Shown one piece after another: positions 44,147 through 55,378 of a DNA stretch of 64,000 bases (its first letter is position 1; the number at the start of each line of letters is the position of its first letter). The translations under genes were made by a program, and so were the position numbers. The stretch is from Diphasiastrum complanatum (lineage: Eukaryota; Streptophyta; Lycopodiopsida; Lycopodiales; Lycopodiaceae). The notes under the pieces were generated by a model that made no database searches, was not told where the DNA came from, and saw only the letters and a list, made by a program, of their open reading frames with translations. The DNA lies in contig CM055111.1 of assembly GCA_029204225.1 (NCBI GenBank), positions 45,769,255-45,833,254 of the forward strand, given 5' to 3'.

Positions 44147-45709
44147 CAATGGGTCCTGCAACACATTAGGGGTGGGATGATGTTGGCTGATTCTGACGAA
44201 TCCCCAAGATACTCGACCAGAGCAACTCAGGAGCACCTCTCACCGTAGACCGAGAAGGTCTCTCAGAAGATGAGACAAACGAAGACTGAGAGCCGAGTAT
44301 GAGAGCTGATAAGTACTAGTTAGGAATGACAAGCAAGAAACTGTGTAAGCCTCATGGTGAATCCCGGAAGATGGAATGACCATGTAGAAACTAGTATTTC
44401 TAGGCAAAGTAATAAATGCAAGTAGACCCCTCTTAAAGAAAGTAGAGTGATCCACCTTTTGATGGTGACCTCTAGTGGAGAGCATTATTCCACTTGTAGT
44501 TTGTGTAATGTGGAAATGCCACTAGGATGCCATCTAAGGAGCTCTCTGGCTTAATATTTAAGAGATTCCCTCTTTGAGAAGAGGAGCTTTCTGTGTATTG
44601 TATCTACTCCATGCTGAAATAAGAAGAGCCTCCACGAGTTTGGTGCATCCATTGAGCTCCTTGATCATGCTTGTTTCTTGAGTGATGCAATCATGATCTT
44701 GCCCTTCCATCCTTTGTGTGTGGTTGTGGATAGTAGAGTGGATTAATTTTTATTTCTTGTTTGTGGATTAATATAGGAATCAACATTCAGGTAAACTAAA
44801 TAGGCTGGGTTTGTGGTGTAATTCTTGCATGTCCCCTTATAACCTTGTTCTTGATGCTCTTGGGATGTCCAAGAATCAATAGACTGGTTGGTTTCTTGGT
44901 TCTTGGGCTTCTAAAATACTATAGAATAGTTTCTTGTTTCTTGTTTTATGAATTAATGCAAGTATAGTAGTGTTTAGGATCTGACATTAGAGGAGTTCTA
45001 AATCCGAAAAAGACCCTTTGTAAAGATTCTTTTTATAATTTTTCTCAATTTTTTCCTACACATGGACCAATTAAAATACTCAAATTTGAAATCTACGTAA
45101 CGTAACTTTTTAAATCCACATTTTGATTCCACACTAAAAAATGGCATAACTTTTTAGTGGTAAGTCCGAATTTAGCAAATTTTGGTGCATTGGAAAGCGC
45201 TCAACAAGGGCTTTTCAAAGATATGTTACATGACATATTTTTGAGCTACAATTAAAAAGTTATAGCAAGTCAAAAGTATTAGTGTTATAATATTTTAATA
45301 ATATAAACTACATCTTGCACGAATTCTTAAAGGGTTCTTTTTAAAGCTCAAAACTCCTCTAATGATCAGTTCATTTTATAACAAAGTAGAAGTAGATTTC
45401 ATGGTTTGTTCACTTGGATTGCATGCTGATCTATTGGTTGAACAATTTGGTTACACGTTGGTTTGATTGCATGTGACACTGTTCAAGAGAGACAAATCTG
45501 AATTGTCCTCTGACAGGCAGGACAAATACAACGATGAACTATCAGTATACTCTGCTTGATTGGGTAATGAAACCAGAATGTCAACTTCAAAAAACCGCCC
45601 AAACGAGCCTGACAACAGGTAGAAAATAGTTCTGTAAGCAGAGAGTAAGTAAAAAAGAAAGAAAAAAAAACAGTAAACAGATCCTCCCAAGCAGAGGATT
45701 TGTAAACAT
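44147..45709 (+). repeat. segment K, copy 2
   Basis: From about 44524 collinear with the reverse complement of 27306-28120 apart from one 380-bp insert. It has TAATATTTAAGAGATTCC, GAGGAGCTTTCTGTG and TTGTATCTACTCCATGCT, resembling an LTR promoter and transcript start. The part 44147-44523 has no counterpart in copy 1. A 79-codon - strand frame (45451-45690) and a + strand frame at 27.3 kb read similar hydrophobic residues from the same conserved DNA, but neither looks like a known protein. Confidence 0.55.
44985..45364. mobile_element. MITE-like insert with 13-bp terminal inverted repeats
   Basis: 380 bp bounded by CATTAGAGGAGTT and AACTCCTCTAATG, perfect inverted repeats. AT-rich, no ORF. 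The related K copy at about 27630 has an uninterrupted site (GGATCTGA then TTTCAATTC in sense), so the insert is a real gain. A target duplication is not clear; the flanks are ATCTGA and ATCAGT. Too short to encode a transposase, so non-autonomous. Confidence 0.8.
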
Positions 45710-46890
45710 TTGACTTACAACAAGGAGGCCGAGGTGAAGGATGGAACTTCAAGTTCAAAATGCAAATACAAGAAGGACAAGTCCAAGGAAAGGTGTTTCC
45801 TTTGTGGAAAGGTGGATGAGGCTTGGAGTCTCACAAGGACTTGCAAGATTTGTCTTCAAGAGTCCATCACAACACATGTCAAATCTTTTGAAATTTTTTA
45901 TTTGGAAGTGCATTGTTTGGTTCAAGATGCAAAGATAGATGTCACTTTCATGAAAGTAACCTGGATTTATTTTATGTCCTTGGAAAGTATTTTGCTTGGA
46001 ACTTTAGATAAGTTCAAACTTATTGGTATTATCCAAGAGAAATCAATCAAGAATAAGGAGCAATCACAAAATGAAAATAGTTTCATTTATGCTCTCATGT
46101 CAACTTATGAAGAACCATTTTGCTTTGAAGAGATTTTTGTATCTCAAAGGTGGATTAAGGCAATACTAGTTGAGTGTGATGTCTTAAAGTATAGCAAAGC
46201 ATGTTTTCCTTGTAAGCTTACATCAGTTATGAAGTCAAGGAAATGGAAATGTCTTCATAATGTAAATTCTTTTAGTTTCAATAAGATCATGAATGATGTG
46301 TTCATTCATAAAGATGAAAATTGCAAGTTTTCAATCTTAAAGGCAAGTTCTAACTTCTTATGAAAATAAGTGAAGCATCCAGAGTGGGCACTTATATCCA
46401 TAAGCAAGTAGTTAGCCTTATTGAGATGGAAATACCTTTTGATCTCAATATTAGAAAAATCATGCCAAGCTGTGGTGATTTTTGGACTTATGTTTCTAGC
46501 ATAAGTAATCTTGATAATCATAGGAAGTGCATATTATATGGTCATGGATGTTGTGATCATTATGAGACATGGAGGTCTCGGATTTCCATCAAGAAGGAGC
46601 ATCATGAAGAGGATCTTAAGGAGTCATCTCAAGGTTCAAGTGTGCCAAGGATTGAGGAGGAGAGACATTCTCAAGTTGTGATTCCAAAAAGGAACTCAAG
46701 AAACATGGTTGAACCCATGTGGCTCACATTTCAAGGGAAAGAGGAGCATATCTCATGTGGTATACATCTCATACTTACTTCTCTTATGTCATTTGAAAAA
46801 TCAATTTGCTTTAGTGAGATCATTGCATCTCAAAATTGGAGTAAAGCCATACTAGTTGAGTATGAAGTCTCTCTTGAGAACATACCCCAC
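45710..46890 (+). pseudogene. very degenerate copia gag/pol-linker remnant
   Basis: Two long frames (45710-46363, 46360-46962) remain open but match copia only in patches: gag tail KDKSKERCFLCGK, then SFIYALMSTYEEPFCFEEIF with SQRWIKAILVECDVL, and later SVPRIEEERHSQ, NMVEPMWLTFQGKE and EKSICFSEIIASQNWSKAILVEYE. The last two resemble the linker before RT (PRIEEE, EPRRLTY, S-EW-AM-EYDAL). The linker theme appears twice, so the remnant may contain a duplication. Protease, integrase core and RT are not seen. Confidence 0.5.
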
Positions 46891-46959
46891 CCACTTCACC
46901 AAAGGTCGCCGAGGGCAACCAACCGTTGCCTGATGACGCATTTGTACAAACAATTTTTG

Positions 46960-48676
46960 TAGCATCACCAGATCGGACTGGAAAATGAAAACCTGATCAA
47001 AGACAATGACGACGAAATTCCACAAGTCGTTGAGGCCGATACAACACAAGCCTCTGCCAGTGGTAGTGTACCAATTGCTCCCACGGATCTAACGACGGCG
47101 TACCAAACCCTAGGAAAATACATCCTGGATGTGGTAGTAGCCAAAGCTATTCTGGAAAGCAGGCTACTACAGTCGTCAACGAGTAATACACAGTTGCGAG
47201 TAGACCTCACCAAGCTGCAGCAAGAGCTAATTCTGGCTCAGCAACACGAACAAGCAGGGCACCAGGAGATTGCCAAGCTGCAGCAGAAGGAGGAGAGCCT
47301 AAACAAATATATTCAAAGCCTCTCCAAAGTGTTGACTGAGGCCTCCAAAAAGGTGCGAGAGCTTCAAGCTGAAGCATCCCAATGGCTTGCCCCAATTCAG
47401 ACGCAACTTATACTTTTGGAACATGCGCCTGGGGACGGAGGTTAAAGCCTTACAAGACGAGAAGCTCGGCTGGTTAGCTCAATCTGCACCGGACACAAGG
47501 CCGCTTTTCCAATCAGAGATGAATCTTCTATGGTGTCAGGTGTAGATTTATAGCCAAACCCTCAACAGCTACCAGGCTGAGTTCAATAAGTATCGGACAA
47601 GCACAACGCAAGAGCTCACCCAGGCCAAGCAAGCCCTCAAGGCATGCCAGAAATACATGGAAACGAAGGCCCAGCCCACCCCGTGCCAATTCCACCACCA
47701 CCTAATTTTGACGCTGCACAGGCTAGTACCAGCCAAGATCAGAGCCAACAGGCAGCAGGGGGATTTCAACCAGATCAAGGGTCCGAAGGCCAAGACCAAG
47801 GGCAGACAGATGCGACCGCTAAGATGCGAGACCAGAGCCAAGGTGCAACCACCAGCCAGGGCCAAGCAACATCATCTAGAGGGTCATGAACGATATCTGC
47901 CAGTCGGGCCTTCCGAAGACCGAAATCCGTGGAGGAGAACATCAATAAATTTTTATCCAAATATCCCCACGAGTCATCAAGAGACGGCTGGCAGATATCA
48001 TTCTCAACTCAGACCATCAAGGGAAAAGTACTGCAAGCCTTACCCACCCTCCAACCACAACCGGAGTAGCGACAACAGTTATTTGAGAGAGATCCTGCGG
48101 CCATCAGGGCTTACATGACGAGTCCGCAATAGTTACGGGTGAACGCGCATTTCCTGCCATGTCCAAGAAGATCTAAATGGACGGAATGCGACACTCCTCT
48201 GGACCAAATCACACTCAACAATTTCAACTGGCCAATCATCAAATCCGAATATGGGTGGACAACGGATGTAGATGCCAGAAGGGCTCTCTCCGCATTCGCC
48301 AGTCACTACATCAATTGCCCCAATCTCACAGTCCGCGTGGCTGCCACTTACACTCGGGACTTAGAATATTTAATGGGCATTGAAACAAAATGAGATGATT
48401 TCCTTCCCTCCATATTTTCTGATCCAAATAAGGCGCTCGCTTCCGACAAAGTCGAAGACCAGCTGCCAGTCGCTTGCGTATATTACCGAGCTGCATTTCT
48501 TGGAGATCCCTGGACGAAACGATTCCAAGCATGGGTGGATCAGGAATGGCTGACAGGAGTCCACAAGTCCTTCCACACACCAAAGGACTCGAAAAAACTG
48601 GACCGTCTCAACTTCATGGAAGACATTACGAGATATCTCATCCACCAGAGGCGGTCCAAGAGAATGCTCTACTAAA
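46960..48676 (+). pseudogene. Ty3/gypsy ORF3 copy 3 (most complete)
   Basis: Start region IKDNDDEIPQVVEADTT and SVPIAPTDLTTAYQTLGKY; coiled coil at about 47131-47640 (LTKLQQELILAQQHEQ, IAKLQQKEESLNKYIQSL, KVRELQAEAS, TQELTQAKQALKACQKY); PIPPPPNFDAAQ; then a Gln/Gly/Ser-rich stretch (STSQDQSQQAAGGFQPDQG). The C-terminal domain runs from VEENINKFLSKYP (about 47930) through DGWQIS, LRVNAHFLPC, NNFNWPIIKSEYGWTTDVDARR and VYYRAAF to AWVDQEWLTGVHK and DITRYLIHQRRSKRMLY, stop at about 48675. One frameshift near 47420 and a few stops break it. I estimate an original protein of roughly 550 residues. Function unknown; not Gag, protease, RT or integrase. Confidence 0.7.
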
Positions 48677-48721
48677 CCGACAGAGTGCCGAGGGACCGAC
48701 ACTACTTCAGACCGTGGGTCC

Positions 48722-49510
48722 TGTTGGGGGTATTCCCAAAAAAGTGTAAATAAATAAAATCCTCCTATAAAATGTGTTGCGAGGGCATGGCATCCTGCGT
48801 GTATAAGCCCATGGCCCAATGAGCACGCAATTGAAGTTGTAAATAAAATAAACTTGATTTGGGCCTTGTAATTAAAATAAAACTAGAGGCCCAATGTCAT
48901 TTTTAAACTTAGAGATCACTTTTTAGTGTTGGGTCCAAATTGGGACTCACATGAGATTTCTAATGTACTTTTTGTGGACCCTTGAATCAAGTTGGGTCCA
49001 AGATGAATGGCTAGGATCATTGTGAATATTAGCCAATAAGATTGAGGGGCAAGGGCCTTCCCCATTTTATAAAAAAACACCATTTGTACACTATTTCCAT
49101 GCTTAATGAGAAGGATGAAACTCTACCATTTTTGGAAGAGAAGCATCCTCATTTGCTATTCACTACTTGCTATTGCTCTTGGTTGTGTTTTCTATTGCTT
49201 TCTATTTCCATGTTTATTGTTTGCCATAGTGAATGTTTTTCCATTAGCAAGCATAAGGAGCATTTGAGCTAACCTCCACCCTCACTCTCTTTCTCTCTCT
49301 TTCTCTTCTCTTCTCAATCCCTTCTTCTTCATTCCTTCCCTTCAACCAAACTATGATGAATGTTAGTCTAGAGGAGTAGAGTTAAAGAGGAGCAGTATAG
49401 TAGTGAGTAGAGTTAAGGGTTCTAGAAAGTAGGAAATTAACTAAAAGTAGCATCTATGCATAGTTAGGCACCTATCCAGTGATCTAACCTTTGTTGACAG
49501 GCGGAAGGGC
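48722..49510 (+). repeat. LTR of the ORF3-bearing gypsy family, copy 3 (end approximate)
   Basis: Starts TGTTGGGGGTATTCCC, preceded by GTGCCGAGGGACCGACACTA. TATA-like CATTTTATAAAAAAAC at about 49063, then ACTCTACCATTTTTGG and AGCATCCTCATTTGC as in copy 1. Upstream is the ORF3 end, downstream a leader and gypsy gag. Confidence 0.65.
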
Positions 49511-49594
49511 TATACTACGAGAGATCTTCAAACCCACATCCAATGAAGAGACATGTTGAAGCTCCACAACGTGCACCAGATGTCAAGCAAAAAA

Positions 49595-49905
49595 ATTGTG
49601 TCTGACGACTTTGTGTCCAACGACCTCCAAAAAAAATTTTGTCCGAAGTACATCTGACGACTTGTTAGTACAGTTGCATCTGCCAGTTTGCATCCGCTAG
49701 AATTGTAGCCGATATTATTGCATCCGATAGTGCTTCTACACTAATTACCATCCAACATATTCCATCTGATGATTGCATCCGACAACATTTTGACTGATGT
49801 GCATCCGACGACCATTTCATACAAATTCCATCCGACGTAGTTGCATCCAACATTGTCTTTACACTTTCCTATCTGACACCGTCACTGGTTTTGCATCCGA
49901 TGATG
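49595..49905. repeat. cluster of a short dispersed motif GCATC(C/T)GA(C/T)GA
   Basis: About a dozen variants of CATCCGACGA (CATCTGACGA, CATCCGATAG, CATCCGACAA, GTCCAACGA and similar), all on the + strand, irregularly spaced 10-30 bp. The region is the presumed gypsy leader between the LTR and the gag at 50043. A fortuitous - strand frame (49665-49853) reflects the repeats. Confidence 0.7.
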
Positions 49906-50042
49906 AGCTCTACTCCGAGCCAACAAACCTTTTTCATAAAATTCCTATCAAAAACATTTAAGGTACTATCCTTCACATATTTTAAAAAATAGCAAAAATA
50001 ATCAAACAAATAAAATAACAAAACAGAGTCAAATCAGTTCTC

Positions 50043-50565
50043 ATGGCTAATTTACCAAACAGAGTTATGGATGAGTTTACACCGACTAATCATCCAAATG
50101 ATGAGAACAAGCCCTATCATCTTAGATCTCTTGTAAATCAAGATCCTGGACCATTCAGATGGACACCTAATCTTGACGATCACATTGTTCACCATGCTCA
50201 CCATGTCGCAAGATCTGACAAACAAACACCCGGCTGAAATTACCAAAGTTCGACGGTAATGTGGACCCTCATAGATTTTTACAAGTCTTTGTGAATGCAT
50301 GTGAAGTGTATGGAGAATATACTGACAATGCAAAAGTCCAACTTTTTTCAATGACCATGGTTGATAAAGCACGAGAGTGGTTTTTTTAACCTCGATCGTG
50401 ATGATTGACGAGATTGGTCAGAACTGAAAGAGTCTTTTATTAAACACTTCTAACCTTTTAGACTAACAGAAAGCCATTTGTGCACCTTAGTAATATAAAA
50501 ATCAAAATAGATGAACGCGTATATGACTACATTGAGCTCATTAAGCGTTCTACATTGAGCAACTG
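50043..50565 (+). pseudogene. Ty3/gypsy gag N-terminus
   Basis: ATG 50043 (MANLPNRVMDEF) is open for 64 codons; after a frameshift near 50232 the capsid domain is clear: LPKFDGNVDPHRFLQVFVNA, VQLFSMTMVDKAREWFF, WSELKESF and YDYIELIKRS. This is the retrotransposon Gag fold of Ty3/gypsy that forms the particle shell. Several stops; broken off at about 50565 by a chromovirus LTR in opposite orientation. Confidence 0.85.
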
Positions 50566-50589
50566 ATAAAATGTTGATCGTATGGTTTA

Positions 50590-50945
50590 TAGTTGGCCTT
50601 CCAAGATGCATCCCTTAAGTTTCCAATGGACATATTCTCTTCTTGAGAGAGAGAATATTCTCCCTAGGATTCCCATACAACCTATATTGAGCTATTGACC
50701 TCCTATTCTTGCATTAAAGCAATCATTCACTATGCATGTGCTCCTATGTCCAATTATAGGTCTGGGCCCTCATATGATTATTAATTACTTTGCAGGCCAA
50801 GCTCGGAATGACGAGGCATAACTAATAACAATATACACCTGGAGTGACCAGCTATCCACATCAGGAATTATTCTGATTCCCTATACAGGACATGGACGTA
50901 ACATTCTTCCCCCCTTAAACCAGTTCTGTCCTCAGAACAAGTAAC
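50590..50945 (-). repeat. chromovirus-like LTR start, polypurine tract and pol end
   Basis: On the - strand: TTCTGAGGACAGAACTGG (the LRTEL-type pol tail), polypurine tract AAGGGGGGAAGAA (about 50904-50917) and LTR start TGTTACGTCCATGTCC at 50903. The LTR runs down to about 50600. About 240 bp match 35490-35725 in inverted orientation. Confidence 0.7.
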
Positions 50946-50974
50946 TAGGAAAAATCCAATTTGTATGTTTTTAA

Positions 50975-51708
50975 TGACAAAATTTCCAGATTTCACACGT
51001 GTGGGGAATGTCCACAAGTATGATGGATCTAATTAAGCTTTGTGATTAGCACAGTAACCTGATTCTAGATTGATTAGCAAGATCTAGTTCAAAAGAAATG
51101 GCTTAACCACAATCTAGCATGCTAAGCAACTGAATATGATAGTAATGAATCAATAATTAGCAAAAGTAAAAGATATCAGTGAATAAGCATTAGCTTCAAC
51201 ACGAGTTAGAGAGAGAAAGATAGAGAGATAACAAGCAAAATAGTTTAGATCCAAAATGGCATGAGTTAGCTACAAAACTTTGGTTCTTCATCATTGATTG
51301 TGAGAAGAGCTACACATATTTATGGAGTTCTAGAGTCTATGTGACATTTGTCACTTGCCATGCATGAAATTCTACCAACTTTTTACAAGTGTGCTAGTTC
51401 TAACTAACAAAGTACAAATCATCATGCATGTGTCCATTACACTTTGTGCATGCCTTGCATGTCACTATGGATCACTTACAACTCATGCATGTGAATTGCC
51501 ACGAGTTTCTACAAGCACGACTTTGCTAATTCTATGTCTACATACTATATGCAAGTTGTATTCTTCAATCTAGATATTACATAACCATGTAGCTCGAGTT
51601 CTATGTAGGCCAAACTTGGCATTTTGCATTTATGAGCTACATACTTGCATAGTACAACATTTGTCGCAAGCCAAGAAATCAATATGGATTGTTTTTTCAA
51701 TTTTAACA
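50975..51708 (-). repeat. 3' LTR of copia family 3 element G
   Basis: 734 bp; - strand start TGTTAAAATTGAAAAAAC at 51708 directly after polypurine tract AGGAGGAG, end GGAAATTTTGTCA at 50975. TTTCACACGTGTGG at 50991-51004. Confidence 0.92.
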
Positions 51709-54700
51709 CTCCTCCTAAAAATAATCTATATTAATTTGAACATGGATCTTGGTATAACTCCAAGATTGGCTCTATGCTTGATGAAGAAACTTTTGCTCAA
51801 AGATTTGGTGAGCATATTAGCAATACAAGATGATGTGTCGATGTGCTCTAAATTGATTTCCCCTCCAATGAGCTTCTCTCTCACGAAGTGATGTGCAACT
51901 TTGATATGTTTGCTCCTTGCATGGAATATTGGGTTGTTGGCAAGGGCTTGGGCTGAAATGTTGTCACACATGATCATAGGTAGATCCTCTTTCAAGATTA
52001 TCTTTAGTTCCACTAGTAACATATTGATCCAAAGCACTTCCTTTGTTGTTGTAGTGAGTGCCTTGTACTCAGCTTCACATGATGAGAGTGATACAGTATC
52101 TTGCTTTTTGGAAAGCCAAGATATCAAGTTTCCTCCAAGATATATGACATAAGCACTTGTAGATTTTTGATCTGCTCTATCACTTGCAAAATCCGAGTCA
52201 GAATAAGCAATAATAGAAAGATCTTCACTTTTATACAATAAACCAAAATCAAAAGTTGAAGATATATCTAAGCACTCTCTTGGCCATTTTTCAATGATAG
52301 ATAGTAGGATTTTGCACAGCCTGGATCAACTTATGAACACTAAAGCTTATGTCAGGTCTAGTTATTGTGAGCCAAATTAAGGAGCCTATAAGACTTCTAA
52401 AAAGTGTGATGTCCAGGAAGGATCTTTCATCACCTTTGTTAGAGTCCTTTACATTTTGCTCCATAGGTGCTTCTATACTCTTACAATTCAACATATTGAA
52501 CTTCTTTAACATTGAAAGAGCATACTCAAATTGACACACAAAAGCTTTATCTTTAAGAAAGTCAATCTCTAATCCTAGAATATAGTGAATTTTTCCAGGA
52601 TCTTGCATGTTGAAATCTTTTCCAAGTGCAATCTTGGTTTCCTCAACTAACTTGATACTACTTCCTATCAGAATGATATCATCACATAAATAAGAAAAAT
52701 GACAATATCTTTATCAAAAAACTTGACATATAAGGAAGGATCATAGTTACTAAGATTAATTCCTAGTGACTCAAGAAAGGTGTTAAGTCTAGAATATCAT
52801 GACCTTGGAGCTTGCTTCAATCCATATAAACTTCTGAAGAGCAAGCAAACTTTTTCTTTGTCATGGATGAACCCAATAGGCTGATCCATATAAATCTCTT
52901 CTTCTAGATACCCATTTAAAAATGCATTAAAGACATCTAGTTGAAGAACTTGCCAATTGAAAAAACAAGCAAGAGAAATTATGATTCTAATTGATACCAT
53001 CTTTGCAACTGGGACAAAGGTCTCCTCATAATGAAGTCCATAAACTTGATCAAAACCTTTAGCATAAAGCCTAGCCTTGTACTTGTTGATTGTGCCAACT
53101 TCATTATACTTGACTTAAAAAACCCACTTGCAACCAATGGTGTGCTTGTTGGATGGAAGATCCACAAGCTCCCATGTCTTATTGGCCATCAAAGCATCAT
53201 ATTCCTCCTTCATGGCAAGGTACCATTCCTTTGAGTTGAGTGCATCATATACATCCTTTGGCTCCTCATGAGAAATAAAATAAGCACAATTAGTGGAGTT
53301 GATTTCCACTTGCTTGCCTCTATCTTCATAGGTAAGCCTTCTAGGCTCGGATCTTTCTCTTTGAGATCTCCTTGGTGAAAAGATTCGAGGTGACTCCTCC
53401 TCAATTCTCGGCACCATCTCTCCGTGATAATCTTCAAGGGTGATGATTGGAGTATCTTTGTGAGAATCTTTGAAGTCGGCCTCCTCAAGAATGTATTTCT
53501 GATCTTCATGGAATATAACATCTCTACTCTCAATAATAGTTGAGGTAGAGGGAACATAGATTCTGTAAGCTTTCTTGTTGGATGCATATCCAACCATGAT
53601 CCCTTTAATAGAATTAGGATCATCTCTTTTCCTCGTTTCCAAGGGCACATGAACAAAGCAAGTACAACCAAAAACTCTAAGGTGATCTACCTTAGGTTTC
53701 TTCTTAAACAAGACTTCAAAAGGTGATTTTTCAGCAAGTGCATTGTGAGGTAATCTATTGCACAAATGGTTTGCACAATCTATAGCTTCACCCCAATATT
53801 CAATAGGCAAAGAAGCTGCTACTCGAATTGTTTTAGCACATTCACATAAAGATCTGTTTTTCCTCTCAACTACTCCATTTTGAGATGGAGAATAAGCACA
53901 AGAAAACTCTCTCTGTATTCCTTCACCTTCACAGTTTTCATGAAACTTGTGGGAGATGTATTCACCTCCTCCATCACATCTTAAAGCTTTAACTTTGAAA
54001 GAAAAATGTTTCTCAACATAATCTCTGAAGATTAGGAATTGATAAAAAACCATAGCCTTTGAAGAAAATAGATACATCCAAGTATATCTAGTAAAGTCAT
54101 CAATAAAGGTGACAAAACATGTTGCACCACCAATACTTTTAGAAGAGGAAAAATGTACAGCTGAGTTTATAAGCTCCAAAGGATGAGTAGTCTTTATAAA
54201 AGACTTCTGATATGGCTTTCTGTGTGACTTTGCAGTGGCACAAGCCTCACAAGGCTTGAAATCTTTAGAAAGAGATTTTGGAAGACCAATACCCTTCACC
54301 TTCTTAACCATAGAAGACATAGATTTAAAGTTAGGATGACCCAACCTTCTATGCCATAGCTCCTCCTTAGATAACAAAGCAACTTCACAAAGGTTTGCAT
54401 TCTCATAAGAATTCAACTTAAAAATTCCACCACATCTAGATCCATCAGTAAGGATCTCTTCATTTTTCTTGATAAAACAAGTATTGGAGTTGAACTTCAC
54501 ATCACAAGAATTATCAAGCAACTTTCCCCACCTAATTAAGTTCTTTGTGAATTTTGGAATGAAAAGAACATTAGAAAGTGCAAGAACTTTTGAAGAAGCA
54601 AGTTTCAATGGAATGTTGCCAATTCCTTCTATTGGGCACTCATGATCATTAGTAGTATAGATAGATCTCTTGAGTCCTTTGTAAGGTAAGATTGAGTCAA

Positions 54701-55378
54701 ATGAATCCTTTGAACAGCTCATATGTGAAGAAGCTCCACTATCTATGTACCAAGCCCCATCTTTCTTGAAAGGTGATGAAGAAAGACTGGACACCATGAG
54801 TGATCCTTCTCCATCACTTGCAACAGAATCTTCTTCAATCTCTTTGGAAAGATTAGCTTGCTTGAGTTGGTTTTTCTTCTTAAAGCAATTAGAGGCATAA
54901 TGCCCCTTCTTGCCACAAAAGAAACACTTCACTTTTTTCTTCTTGGTCTTTGAGTTAGAAGGATGAGATATATCATCCTCTTCACCATCTTTGTCTCGAT
55001 CTTTGGCCTTGCCTTTGTTGGATGCTTGAGAGAACTAGTTCTTACCTCTTCCTTTATGCTTGTCTTTGACAAAGAGGGCTTTGTCACTTCTACCATGCTT
55101 GAGTTTGTTCATCCTGGAGAGTTGATAGCTTTGTCTAGATTCTTCAGAATAAGAATTCCTTGGAGAGTTTCTAGATTAGGCAACTCCTCCTTAATAGCAA
55201 AAGACTGAACAAGATTATCATAGTCATCTCTCAAGCCATTCAGTATAACTTGCACTAGCTCATCTTGGTTAATAGTAACACCAACACAGGAAAGCTCTTT
55301 ATGTAAATCTTTAACTCTCAGAACATAGTTAGATGCACTCTCTTCACTTCTTTGGAAACTTTGGAAAATCTGATTTCT
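51709..55378 (-). pseudogene. copia family 3 element G: gag tail to RNase H
   Basis: Gag fragments from 55378 down (RNQIFQSFQRS, ELVQVILNGL), then a 605-codon frame 54932-53115: zinc knuckle CFFCGKKGHYASNCF, protease WYIDSGASSHM, LWHRRLGHPNFKSM, integrase with LRCDGGGEY and NGVVERKN. The usual HSDVH reads NSAVH, so the first catalytic Asp is lost. The frame stops with TAA straight after GCKWVF (53115-53117). RT follows with a TGA where Trp is expected in KQAPRS(W) (52797-52799) and a one-base deletion inside the YVDD catalytic box (about 52680-52687). RNase H is open (51726-52238: SDSDFASD, SSCEAEYKAL, MCDNISAQALA). Gag is cut off at 55378 by an element on the other strand. Confidence 0.92.
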
